64,000 nt of DNA from Scleroderma bovista (lineage: Eukaryota; Basidiomycota; Agaricomycetes; Boletales; Sclerodermataceae). The position numbers were made by a program, and so were the translations under genes. Of the stretch, positions 46,763 through 58,102 are shown one piece after another. The notes below the pieces were generated by a model, which saw only the letters and a list, made by a program, of their open reading frames with translations, was not told the DNA's origin and searched no databases. The DNA lies in the NCBI GenBank assembly GCA_037178675.1, contig JAYMGJ010000202.1:1-64000 (forward strand), in the 5' to 3' direction. The stretch's first letter is position 1; every line of letters begins with the position of its first letter.

Positions 46763-49338
46763 TGTAGTTTCGAACGCGGATGTAAACCGGCCGATAGGTT
46801 GCAGAAAGAACAGAGTTAGGCATGTGGAGGATGAACACACTATTAATATAGGGAGTTATAATATGGTGCGTCATCGCGAACGTCACTGTTCGTATTCTTT
46901 GTGACGTCGATAGTGAATCATTCCTCCAGAATTTTTGGACGTCCGCGGTGCTATGTATTTCAATGTCCGTATCAGTCAGGGTTGCCTGTATTGTGCTAGT
47001 TACTCAATCTCCGTTTCTCCGTTTCAATTTCACTGGATGGGTAGTATGTAGCGTGTCGGTGTTCCGATTGTTTTGTATCTCGATACCTGCCGACGCTACG
47101 ATTGTTGGGTAATGAATTCATCCCATTTCTCTCTCGTTCTGCTGTCGAGTTTATCCAACCGTCCTCCACCCGTAAGTGTTTGCTGGGATGGTGGGCAAAC
47201 AAACATCCATCGAAATCACGCAGAAGGCGGATGCTGTTTGCCGCGACTCCACGACATATGCATTGAAAGTCAGTTTGTCTGGCCCGGGGCTTGGGAATGA
47301 TAGGCGGTGAACGCGTACACATGTGTGTAGTGAAGCGGGTTTCGCAACTCGATCGTATGCAAGGGTACTACAGTGCTCATTTCCTCCCGAGAGAGCGGTG
47401 AGGGCAGCGCACAGAGTCGGAAGGCCAGGAAACACAGAACGCGCGATCCGTCAGCAGAGAAGCCCGCGAGCGCAGACCGGGATGAAAAAGACTTACCAAA
47501 CACTGAAGACCTCGATGATGGCCTATGGAGTCGACGAGGGAAACGAGAAGGAGCGCGACGGCCTCCATAAAACGAAACTACATCCAGAAGAAGGTCATCA
47601 GCGCAACATAAACGCAGAGAACGACGTACCTGAAACACACGACGTGCCACTCGAGGGGGGAGGCCGCCTCCGCCAACAACAGATAGTGCAAGCAGTGATG
47701 TAAAGGACTCACGAGGCTTAGAATGCATTGGATATGCGTTCAGACTGTCCAAGCAGACAACAAGAGTCTGCAGACACGTCGATGGAGTCGAGAAGCCGCG
47801 AGAGAGGTATGGGCGAGCACAACTGCGATGACAAGTCAGAAAAGGTCGTCCGAACGCCGGCAGGATGTTGCCAGCAATTAGGCGAGGCGGACGGCAATGC
47901 AGGCTGTAGAGGCGAGCCCATGGCCACCCTGAACGAGCTTGTGGAGCTCCTGATGCGGCGAGACGAGCGCACGCATACGTCTTGGAAGCATGCGTTGGCA
48001 TGCAGGCGACACAAACGGTCTTGGAAACGGAGAGGATGGTTCGTGTCACCACGTGAATGGCTGTGGGAACCGTACAAATGGGTCGAGTGTGCGTACGAAC
48101 ATTCACAGCGTTGCGAACGACACAGAAACTGCTGAAAACGAAACAGAGAACGTCGGAATGCATCGAGTAAAGCTAAGGACGCGAAACTCACCTGACATGC
48201 GACCCGAGCATCGATGGAAAAGGGTCAGTGCAGGTGATAACAACATATACATACCATGGACCGCGCCAGTCGAGGTCCAGGTGATCTGCGCGTTTGTGGG
48301 TCGAAGCACGAGGAAACTCGACTTGGTAAGGCCCTATACATAGGGACTGGAGTTACTACATACGTTGTCGTGACAAGACCCTTGGACAGTCAGGTCGAAG
48401 ATTTGTCTTTGGACAGGTCGAGGGTGGAGACGTGTGGACGGTGGAACGGCTAGCAACGGCAATCGATGAGGTGATCACGGCGGCATGGACGACACGACTA
48501 GCGATGGCGACATCGACTCAGCGAGTCGAGGCAACGCTGCCGGCTGAAAATAGTCAGCATATGCATCAAGGCTAAAACTTGTAAGCCAGGGACTTACCAG
48601 TGTCATCCGAGCCACCCACCAAGTATCCAGAGCGCCCGTATGGAATCGGTATGCATCGACGGCAACGCGCAAGGACCAAAATCGAAGCTGTAAAGGTCAG
48701 CAAAGCACAAGAAGGCGAAACGGCTTATCTAGCACCCGTGCCGCGCCGCCACCTCAAAACGTTGCTATGGGGTCTATAGACCCAGGCGTCAATGCGGACG
48801 GATCAAAATCGTATCTATAAACATCAGTCGAGTGCTGGAGGGTCAGAACACTTACCTTGTACGAGCCAATGCGATGCAGTCAATGTGGAGGTGTCGAAAT
48901 TGCTGAATGATCTTGCTGCCAAGTTTCTAGGCCTTGGCGCGACGACGTCACGGAGAGTACGGATGAAGATTTGAAGTCCTGCACGCGTTGCGATCAACGC
49001 AGATAGTTAGTCTGGATACCAGACTACATAGCAGATAGTACATACTGATGCCGCGATGCGACTTGCCAGATCGGGCAACAGCGGGGAAAGTCATAACTCT
49101 CGCGCACCACCTTTCTATATTACCAGGCCCAGATTCTCTGGCAGAAAGAATACAAAGCTGGGTACTTAGATAGCTAGGTTCTGCTAATTCATGCAATACA
49201 AATGTTGTTTGTGCTCATGCCGTATGTGGCACATGCTAAACTTAAAGGTGTTTGCCGTCAGCGATATTCCAATTCCAACAAACATTTCCCTCTAGATTAT
49301 GTAACAATCTCCGCTTTTTATGTACAGAAGTGAACTTT
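46763..49338. other. Region with overlapping long ORFs but no supported gene
   Basis: About 2.6 kb. Long frames occur on both strands at 47270-48350 (for example 297 codons on minus at 48163-47270, and 135 codons on plus at 47728-48135). The minus frame is rich in Cys, Arg, Ser and Leu without motifs; the plus frames have Trp/Arg/Glu-rich pieces (RTHTSWKHALACRRHKRSWK). GC content rises here. Neither strand could be assigned. 48350-49338 has nothing recognisable. Confidence 0.35.
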
Positions 49339-50411
49339 TTATGCACAAATCTGTGGCAAAAGTGGCATTGCATTGGCTGTGTCAGCATTACAAGCTGCGC
49401 ATCTTGCAGTGGTGGGAATATTTTGTCCGACATGCTGAGGAGCAAGGGAACTGCCTGCCAACAGAGGGTAGGGTTGTTCAGGCAGAGGTGCCTGCTGTGG
49501 GTAGTAGGGCTGGGCTGTTGACGGGGGATAAGCTCCGGAGGCAGGGGCAGGGGGGGCTCCCGGGTATTGAACATCATATTGTGGCGCAAACTGTTGTAGA
49601 TATTGAGCCTGATTCATGGGTACTGCAGGGGTAATAGCGCCGCTGTTGACGGCCTCCCACACGGAGAGGGTCCAGATGTTTCTTCCGCGGATAGCACGGA
49701 TGATGGCGTACAAAAACAACACATCGTAGTAAATGAACACTGAGGAAGTATTTTCAACCGAGTGTCACTGTCATCCCCATGAAACCTACCTGCGAAGAAA
49801 ATGAGGGAGGCAGAGACTTCCATCGTAGCGGCCTCATAGCAAACTAGGACAATGTAAACAACATTTTCAGGTGAAGAAGAGTTACTCACCACGTCTGAAA
49901 CAGCGAAGGAAGAACCACCCCCTGGCTACGACGGTGAAGCCAACGGTTGCGCCCCACAAGGCCCAGAGGATAACTAATTTGGTCGACAGATCAGAGTTGC
50001 CATACGGACGTGCATGCAGATGTTTTAACACGTACAGAACCAGATAATCTCGAAAAGAACCACAGAGGTAAATATCCGGGTTTTGGAGCGTCCCAATATA
50101 AGGCTGTTGAGTCGGACCGACGTCAGTAATTATCAAACTCCACTTTTCGATTTTTGTGTAACTCACAACAAAGGGAGGGAAACGGCAGTTACGGCTGATG
50201 TTGCCGTCCCCAACCATGCGTCAAGTGAGGGCATATACGGATTATGGTTATAGTATTCTTGGTCTATCCATAAGATGTGCGCGCAAATGCCAAGTACCAC
50301 CAAAGAGAGGAGGGCGCTGAATGCTTTGGAATATGTGAGATTGTAAAGCTCAACCACAACAGTACAGGACTCACAGAAAATGGTAACACGCAACAAAGGA
50401 ATGACGGCCAT
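49339..50411 (-). CDS. Four-TM MARVEL-like membrane protein with Pro/Tyr/Gln-rich tail
   Basis: Multi-exon. The ATG at 50411 gives MAVIPLLRVTIF, joined to SFSALLSLVVLGICAHILW (segment 1). Then NPYMPSLDAWLGTATSAVTA (segment 2), LVILWALWGATVGFTVVARG (segment 3) and MEVSASLIFFA...FLYAIIRAIRGRN (segment 4). The four-helix layout with short loops resembles MARVEL-domain proteins of the plasma membrane. The cytosolic tail is rich in Pro, Tyr and Gln (QYLQQFAPQYDVQYPGAPPA, QPYYPQQAPLPEQPY), followed by a Cys-containing end. The exact stop may shift if a further intron exists. Function is unknown. Confidence 0.65.
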
Positions 50412-51635
50412 TTTGTCCTGGGGGACATACTGGAAGTTGGATGCGAGTTGAGAGAAGTATAAAAGTGAATGTAAAAAGTTTTTAGCGGTGATCAGAAGGC
50501 TTCAGGCTGGTGATACTCTTGTCAGGTCTAATCACCCCTGTCGTGCGCTTACCCTCTTTGGCGATTCTCGGACGGCTGTGTCACCTGAAGTGAGCAACTT
50601 GGGACTCCAATCAGTGGTCATTCTAATCATAGTGCGGGAAATACATACTTGGCATCACCAATGACGTTGACATACATACTAAATGAACCACTTACCACAC
50701 AGACCCTATCACTTACACGTTCAGTTGTCTCTGACATTCAGCCAATGCCAAGGGTCCAGCTGTCGCCAATGGAGGGATTTCCGTAAAATATGTACAGCAT
50801 ATTGCTGACAAGACAGTACTTCAAGGGCCTCCCACAACTTTGAACATTGAAATTTGAAGTCCACTCAAATTCATACTCCCCTTCGAAAGCTGTGGTTGCA
50901 TGACAGTGACCCTTGGCAGCAGTTTTTTTGGCATTTCCATGGTCTTTCAATATAGTTTTTGTGTACCTAAGAATGTACGTACTACATAATAGATGCTGTC
51001 TTCAGGGGTAGGTTCCTGCCAATTCCAGAAATGGTTGAGCACCCCTTTCAGGTCACCGAAGGTGCGCTGAGGGTTTTACATACATCCCTTGCGTTGGTCC
51101 CTCAGGCCTCAGGTTTGTTGCGTGGGATTGGCAGCATCATAGGAGGGCTCATTGAGGGGCCGTTTTACATCACTCCTAGGAGCCTTTTTATATATATTCT
51201 TGTATGTGTCTATATCTAACTATTTGTCGTCTGTTGCCGTGGCAGGCTGATGCTGTCGTCATCATCGCCGTCCCGCTAGCTCCACCGCTCGTAGTCGTCA
51301 ACATACATGCTGCAAGAGGTCTTGCCATTCCGGGTCTGTCACTCGCACTTGAGTTTTCACTGCTGCACAATGACCTACAACGGCTTCAAATTCGTGTTCC
51401 TTCCCAACAGTCACAGCTCTCAAAAGATGACTACACCCTATTTACTGATCATGTTCCAGGATTCTTCTTTCCATATCGTGCTTATGTAAACGACAGCATC
51501 GACAACGACGACAACGACGAGTATGAAAGATAAGAACGCAAAAGTTGGGATAAAGGGGGCCCGGATGGACGGTCTAGAAAGGGATAGACAGAGGGACCAT
51601 TAGAGAAATGGAGGGAATTAGGGTGAGCCTGTTTT
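50412..51635. other. Intergenic region before the repeat arm
   Basis: About 1.2 kb. An open plus-strand frame of 109 codons (51204-51533) contains a hydrophobic start and an acidic tail (DNDDNDEYER), but no motif or splice evidence supports it. Nothing else was recognised. Confidence 0.4.
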
Positions 51636-52745
51636 TAAACAAGGTCGACGACGGCCTTATTCTAGTCATCGTGTGATCAGCAGAACACATACACTTCAAA
51701 CATGAATAAGTAGTTGTCAGATTCTAAGGCTAGCACCTTAGGCACCAGTTCTCGGTGGCAATAGAGGTCTCTCAGACAGCATCAGCAAACCAACCCTAAT
51801 GCTTAGCCGAGCTGACAGCACTTGACAGCGCTTAGCCAACCGCCCAGCCTGTCCAACTCTGTTCCAGTCTGTCCGACTCCGTGCCAGTCTGGTTCCTAGT
51901 CACTCCATTCAAGTATTCAGTACAGAGTAAAAAAAAAAAATAAGTGTATTAGAACTAAAACTACAGAATACATCATATATAACTAAATAATATATTCGGG
52001 GTGGCTGTCGAACGGAGGGGGGGTGATCGTCGACGCTGCGCTGGCGCGGTGGTCAGCGCCGTTGTGGCTGGGGGGTTGGTGGGCATCGGGGTGGGCGTCA
52101 TCGTCGGACGACGCTGGGGATGGGGGTGGTCGCGTCGTCACCGTCGACGCTGGGGATGGTGGTGGGGGATCGTCGTCGTCGTCAACGTTGATGGTGAGGG
52201 TCGTCGTTGGTGGCGGTGGGGTCGTCGTTGGTGGCGGTGGGGTCGTCGTTGGTGGTGGTGGGGTCGTCGTTGTCCTCGCGTTCAAGGTGGTGGCCGTCGA
52301 CGCTGGTGGAGTGGTGGTGATGGGTGGTGGTGGTGGCCTAGCCGTCGTCGTCGTCTGGTCTACGACGCTGGTGGTGGTGGTGGTTGGTGTCGTCGCCGTC
52401 GTCCGTGGTGGGGTCGTCGTCGTCGCTGATGCCGTGGTCGCGTCGATGGTGTGGCTGTGGGCGAGGCGTGTAGTGACGTGGTAAATTATGGCGTAATATT
52501 AGCACATTTATTTTCGCGGCCCTACCACCGCACCGCCACACCGATCTCACCGCGCTCACCCTTGACCGCGCTGATCTCGCCGCACTGATCTCACCGCGCT
52601 CACCCTTGACCGCACTGATCTCACCCCACGCACACCCTCCACTACATTGATCTTCGCCGCACTCACTCTCTACCGCACTGATCTCGCCGCACGCACACCC
52701 TCCACCGCATTGATCTCGCCGCATTCACTCTCTACCGCACTGATC
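51636..52745 (-). repeat. Composite repeat, copy 2 (left inverted arm)
   Basis: Read on the minus strand, it consists of a tandem tract built from words such as GATCAGTGCGGTCAAGGGTGAGCGCGGTGA (about 52745-52510), a short unique piece with CGCGAAAATAAATGTGCTAA and TATTACGCCATA (to 52487), a CAC/GAC minisatellite (about 52430-52000), an AT-rich block (about 51995-51930) and CTGGACT/TGTCAGCT sequence beyond. The same order, in opposite orientation, forms the right arm. The inner 209 bp (52487-52695) match 63017-63225 with three differences by eye. Confidence 0.85.
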
Positions 52746-52855
52746 TCACAAAATAAGACAATCAAATATTTCTCAGATTTCTCAATGGATGGCTAACACA
52801 CTACTACGACGAAAGGTTGAGAGCATGAGAAAGTAAAGTAGATCTCGAACGATGG

Positions 52856-53423
52856 CTAACGGTCACAGGTACATAATTCCTCCCATTTAATGCCCTGTTC
52901 CTCCAGTTGGTTAGCCCCAACTTCCAAAAGCTCTGGAACGTCAAACTCTTTTCCAAGACGGATGACGACAAGCGGATCGAAATCGCGTTGATGATCTTTG
53001 AAGCGATCAACAACAACTTGACAGATCTCAGAAGAACATTGGTATTTGTGGGTAAACTCGAGCAAGTTGTGGAGGTCCGTGAGCGTATATCTGGAAAAGT
53101 GACGGGGGCTAGTACCAATAACTTAATTTAGAGGTTATATAATTGAGATACAAAAGCACTTACCAGCCACCACTCAACTCAAGGTACAAATCAAAAACTT
53201 CCACGGTTAAAGACGGCAGGAAAATTGGGTTCTCGTCAACTTTTCCCTCCGTCCGTTCCTTGCAGGGCATCCGGAACAAGTCATGGAAGAGTTGGCAATC
53301 TCGCTCCAATGCATCACGGAAAAGTTTGTATAGCGTATCCTCAACCCGGAAAATGATTGATCCATTTGGATGGTAAAATCGGGGATGATGAGTGACAGTG
53401 TTCCTAATACTAGGTATGGTCAT
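52856..53423 (-). CDS. BTB/POZ-domain protein A
   Basis: Two exons, 53423-53164 and 53108-52856 (170 aa). The N-terminal part is a fungal BTB fold: HPRFYHPNGSIIFRVEDTLY, KLFRDALERDCQLFHDLFRM, ENPIFLPSLTVEVFDLYLEL. After the splice, PRHFSRYTLTDLHNLLEFTH and ADY-like helices follow, with KEFDVPELLEVGANQLEEQ and a short Cys-containing end. BTB domains mediate dimerisation and often link to cullin-3. It is a paralogue of the gene at 60.1 kb: both share the HP-FY...G..I.RVE.TLYKL, PR.H and L..FLEFT...C blocks. It is shorter by about 120 residues. Confidence 0.7.
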
Positions 53424-53574
53424 GAATGGATGAGACAGAAAGCCTCGGGAGGCGTTTTAAATAAAAAATCGGGTGAACGCGGGTCGGAAGCAGGTTCTGG
53501 AGCGTGGCAAATTCTCACACCAGCACTGCTGAAAGTAGGCGTTTCAGCTTGGATCTTTCCTTCTTTCCATCCCC

Positions 53575-55317
53575 ATGCATTTCCTTGTAAGTGCCAGCTT
53601 TCCTGGCGGTGCTGCTCCATGTTCTGATGTCGCATTCCAGCCAAACAACGGATCCAGGATTTTGATCGACTTTATCGTAGTCGGGGGAGGAATCACCGGT
53701 TTGGCATCTGCACTCGCACTCAGGAGAGTTGGTCATCGTGTGATCGTGCTCGAGAAGTTGGTAGAGGAGCAGGTATCGCAGGTATGTGTGCACCCACTGC
53801 TCGCCGACAGCCTTCCCACTCATTTTCATAGCTGGCCCGTGGCGGTGGTCGCTTACCGCCAAATGCATCCAAGATCTTGTTCCAGTGGTCTTGAAGACTC
53901 TTTACGTGAATTCATGGTTTCCTCCAGGCGGATGGAGGTGATGAAATGTATGTATACGGCATGCAAACCCCACAATCAAAGCTGACACTTTAATTGTTTA
54001 ACAGACGATACAGGTGATCTGTTGGGTACACACCCTTGGGAAGATGAGATTCTCCGGGAGGTTGGTGGCGAGTATCTCTTTTATCAGGTAAGTCCATTGA
54101 TCACTTTGCAATTGTATCCTCATTTGGGTTCGTGACTTAGCATGTGGATCTGTGGCGGTTATTGCTTCGCTCCGCAAGAGATGCTGGCGCAGATGTCCGA
54201 CTAGGTGCAAGAGTGGTTTCTATAGATGGAGACGACTGCAGCGTCAAGTTGTCTACGGGGCATGTGATGCGCACCGATGTCATCGTCGCCGCAGTGGGGC
54301 GCTCGAGCAACCTGCAAACAGTAGTATCAGGGAAAGATCAAACACTCTATGACTCGACGCCAATATACTGTCGATTTTACAGGTAAGGAGATACTATGCT
54401 CTGGTAGCTGCCACTTGACGAATATCCCAATTCAGCGTCAGTGTCCCGGCACAAGTTATGATCCAAGATCCCAACCTTGCTCCATTGTATAATCGTACTT
54501 CGGTATGTGTATCTTGTTCATCAGATGTCGCGCTCACATCTGCTCAGCCATCTACGTTCATGTGGGTGGGGAATCGAGCTTCGGCTCTGGGCTCATGTGT
54601 GATAAGTAGGCTCGTGGCCTCGTAAGGTGTTTCCTCACAGCTTTGAAAATATTATAATACAGGGAGGTTCTGACGCATTTACGCTTCAACTTTGGGTGGA
54701 ACAATATCCGCAATCAGCCTACCTAGGAGAGGACTGGTCCCCGAAGTCTGACTTGAGAGAATGGCACGAAATCTGTCGCCACTGTGAGCCGAGGTAGGTA
54801 AATGATCAGTCCTGTAAGCAACCACCCCTCAACAGTCATTCACTCTAGGCTGCGGAAGTTAGTTCGAGGCGCGTCGTCTCGGATATGCGGGCCTGTCAAA
54901 ATTGTGCCACAATTAGACAACTGGGTCCATCGCAGTGGTCAAGTGATAGTGTTGGGAGAAGCCGCTCACACCCTGCCTGTATGTGAACCGAGTGCTACAC
55001 GTGCCGCACTTTCACTAATTTATCGACAATGATTCCAGTTCGGATCAGTGCAAATATCGGCTCTTGGTGTTGAAGACGCAGCCATGTTCGCGAAACTGTT
55101 CTCGCACATTACATCCAAAGAGCAAATACCGACGTTCCTACATGCTTTTCAGGACATCAGAGAGGACCATTGTGCGAGAGTCATACACTCGGAGCAGCGC
55201 AACTTACTCTTCCGCATGATGCCCGAGGGCCCTGAACAGGAGGAACGCGACCGCATCCCTTTGCCCCCACTAACGTTCACGCATGACGCCTCGCACCAGC
55301 GTAGTCGACAATGCTGA
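53575..55317 (+). pseudogene. FAD-dependent monooxygenase with a frameshift
   Basis: Resembles class A flavin monooxygenases (salicylate hydroxylase type). Visible: the dinucleotide fold VVGGGITGLASALALRRVGH with VIVLEK; LPPNASKILFQW; GLEDSLREFMVSSRRMEVMK then DTGDLLGTHPW; HVDLWRLLLRSARDAGADV with VIVAAVGRSS; and GEAAHTLP (usually GDAAH) with the following EDAA helix. After a clean intron joining VSQ to LARGGGRLPPN, the frame hits TGA at 53892-53894, while the downstream conserved block GLEDSLREF is in another frame only a few bases away. That gap is too small for an intron, so a short indel near 53886 is likely (or a sequence error). It starts 151 bp from BTB A, divergent. Confidence 0.65.
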
Positions 55318-56432
55318 TCACCACTGCCCTGACCACCACAGTGCAATCGCACTCGCACGTATGTTTTCTTTTTTGTTTGTTTCATTCACTCACTATTATT
55401 ACAGTGCATACACCTACACCAGCACATCGCGATCCCCACTCCCGGTATCTTTTCATTTCATTTCAAACTGTTATTACAAGCCCTCTACCCCTGCCACATA
55501 CACCATACAGCACAGCTGCCCGCACACCCTTGCACAGCAATGACCCCACCGAGTCCTGCATGTAGGTTCTTTTTATTTATTATTTCATGTCCTCTACAAA
55601 CTCACCCGCACCTGCAACTACACCCATGCTCATAGGCGCAACCACGCCCAAACAAATGAACACAAGACATGACCACCCATGACACGACGACGAGACGGTA
55701 CAGGAGACGATACGACAGCGTGACTCGCCTGCGTGGCACGATGACGAGGCATTCGGGTGTGACGCAGCCATCACTACCACTGAGTCCAACCAGCCCATCT
55801 CCTGTTCGTCGACCTATTCACTTGCCTGGAACTGCTGCTGTCTTCGTCTGGCTCAACAGTCAAGCTTCCACGACAACGACACAACGCAATGCGAGTGGCT
55901 AGTGCCACGGTGGCACAACACGACGGTATGGTGGCGGTAACGACGAGGTGACGCGGGTAGCCAGTGCCTCGGAACCGCATGCCCAAACAGATGAATGCAC
56001 GCACGCACGCTGCGATGCGACCATGCAATATAATTATACATTTTAGCTACAGTACAACAACAGTGGGATATAGACAGCAGATGATAATATCGTTGCATTC
56101 CAGGAGTGTCGAGTCTGAGATAGAGAATGGCAGCAGATATCGGATGAATTGATGACTGGGTGATTTGTACATTTTGAGAGGCTGATTGTCCTGAGCTGCT
56201 CAGTTGATGCAGTACATCATCTTCTCTGGTGTCGGTGAAATGAGAGTGGGAACTTGGAAGTCAGTGTCCTGGACACCCAAGCCTGCAGATTCTTCAAGGT
56301 TCAGCACATAAATGAAATTTTCAAGGTGCACAGTTGGTAACTCATGATACCCAGTCAAATGAGCATGGCAAATTGAACTTGTATTGCAAAATCAAAACTA
56401 ATACGTAGCAACATCATGAAAATGAGGAAGAG
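55318..56432. other. Intergenic region inside the inverted-repeat block
   Basis: About 1.1 kb between the monooxygenase and the Cys/His-rich gene. Short C/A-rich and GACGAGACG-like stretches. No gene or clear repeat was recognised. Confidence 0.45.
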
Positions 56433-58037
56433 TTACTGATTGTCATGAAACGGGGTGAAGTCATTGATGTCAACGCCGAGTGCGGCAGTTGTCGCGGAAA
56501 AATCCATGTCCCAAGGGTCTTGCGCATTGGTATCATGTGGAGCGACTCCACAGAGGATCTGATCACGCTCCGTTACTTCGACTGTTTCCAGAACACAGGT
56601 TATACTAGCTGGCTGACTAGTTCTGTTGAACTGGGGAGGTGGCAAGGCTTGGGAACTGCCTAAACGGAAAAACATATAAGTTACCAAAACCACGAAGCAA
56701 AAAATATATATACCATTCTTGAATTTCTTGCGAAGGACTCGTTTCGAGCTTGTGGAATCAGGCGAAGAAACTACGATGGGCCGATCTCTTTTCCCTAAAT
56801 TACAGATTTAACGCTAAGAAAAGAAAAAAAAAAGGTTGGATTTACCTCTCTCCGACGTGGCAAGTGCAACATTTAGATCAGCCAAGGAGCTGGAGAGCTC
56901 AATGATGTCTTCCTCCTCTGCAGTGCTTTGCCGATCACTCGAATCACTGTTGGTGCTTCCTTGATCCGAAAGCGTCACTTCAAGTTGGTTGTACCAGGAA
57001 TTGTAAACTCGGGTAGAAATCGCATTGCGGGTAACTAAATTAAAATCAGGATTGAAATGTGACTGAGCTCCGAGGCAATGACTTACTGAACCACAGATGA
57101 CTGCCAGCAATGCCGGCCTTGGCGCGACCCTTGTATGTCTGTAGCGTGTCAGCATCCGGAAATGTAGTTTTCACGATAGAGAATGCGAGCGGTCGGCCGT
57201 CGCAACATAACAATTGCCAATCGGGCTGGGCTTCAGCACCAGTGGGGCTTGTCCGGCGCCGCTCACCGAGGACCTCGAAAACTTGCGGAAACCATAGATG
57301 AAGTTGCTTGGTGATGTCGGCGTACTTCCACCCCTTGTTAATGGCGAACCCCTTCTCCAATTGCTTAATGTAACACCCGTGGTTAGCCAGGTCTTGGAGG
57401 AAGTCCCGTCTCTTTTTGGAATTGGCGGGGAATAGCGTCTCGACCTTATAGCGATCGTCCTCCAGACGGTTAAATGAATTTATGCTCAGAAGATGTCGTG
57501 ATGGTGGACTTACGAGTTTGACAAGACCACATGTAACAATCCCGATGGCTTCTACATGGAAGATCCCACAGCTCTTTGCATCATCAGATGACGAAGTCTA
57601 AATTGATGAATTAGTTGTAGATGATAAGAAGTTTATGTACTCACTTTAGTGATGCCAAGCTTCCAAGCCTTTGTTGTCTTCTTCGTCACTAGGGCCTCCC
57701 GGCGAGCATCAGATTCAGGTCGAGACGTGGGAGGTGGCCGTTGAGCAGCCTTGGCTACTGCGTTTCTGAAAACCGCCATCGCATTTGTTGAGTTTTGAGT
57801 GACTGGGGGTGTTTGGACAGCGGGGCCAGCAGGAGCAGCAGGTAGAGCAGAGTCAGCAGGGAGAGCAGAGCCAGCAGGGAGAGCAGAGCCAGTAGGGAGA
57901 ACAGGGGCCGTGGGAGGATCCTTGTCAGGGTGTTTACTGATTCCGTGAGCGCATTCCTGGCAAATAGCGTCGTTCTCTCTTGAGGGCCGAAAACGTTCAC
58001 ATTCGCATGCGCACTTGTTTCCCCTGCACGAACTCAT
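56433..58037 (-). CDS. Cys/His-rich protein next to the integrase, unknown family
   Basis: Multi-exon. The ATG at 58037 gives MSSCRGNKCACECERFRPSR followed by ICQECAHGISKHP, a CxC...CxxC.H....H pattern that suggests zinc binding. Then a tandem SALPA-type repeat, then a folded-looking core in later exons: AWKLGITK joined to TSSSDDAKSCGIFHVEAIGI, VETLFPANSKKRRDFLQDLA, KQLHLWFPQVFEVLGERRR, WQLLCCDGRPLAFSIVKTTF. The C-terminal exons are acidic and Ser-rich (EEEDIIELSSSLADLN) and end DINDFTPFHDNQ. The exon 1 donor is at about 57645. Only 65 bp separate its start from the integrase stop, on the same strand, which suggests a two-gene transposon unit. No function is recognised. Confidence 0.6.
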
Positions 58038-58102
58038 GAGTGGGATCAGGGCCAACACAACGACCAGCAAATGAAAGGTCAAACTGGTCTTCTTATATAA
58101 GG

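Noticed and set aside
47270..48163. 297-codon minus-strand ORF
   Set aside because: Cys/Arg/Ser/Leu-rich with no motif, overlapped by equally long plus-strand frames; higher GC alone explains long open frames here.
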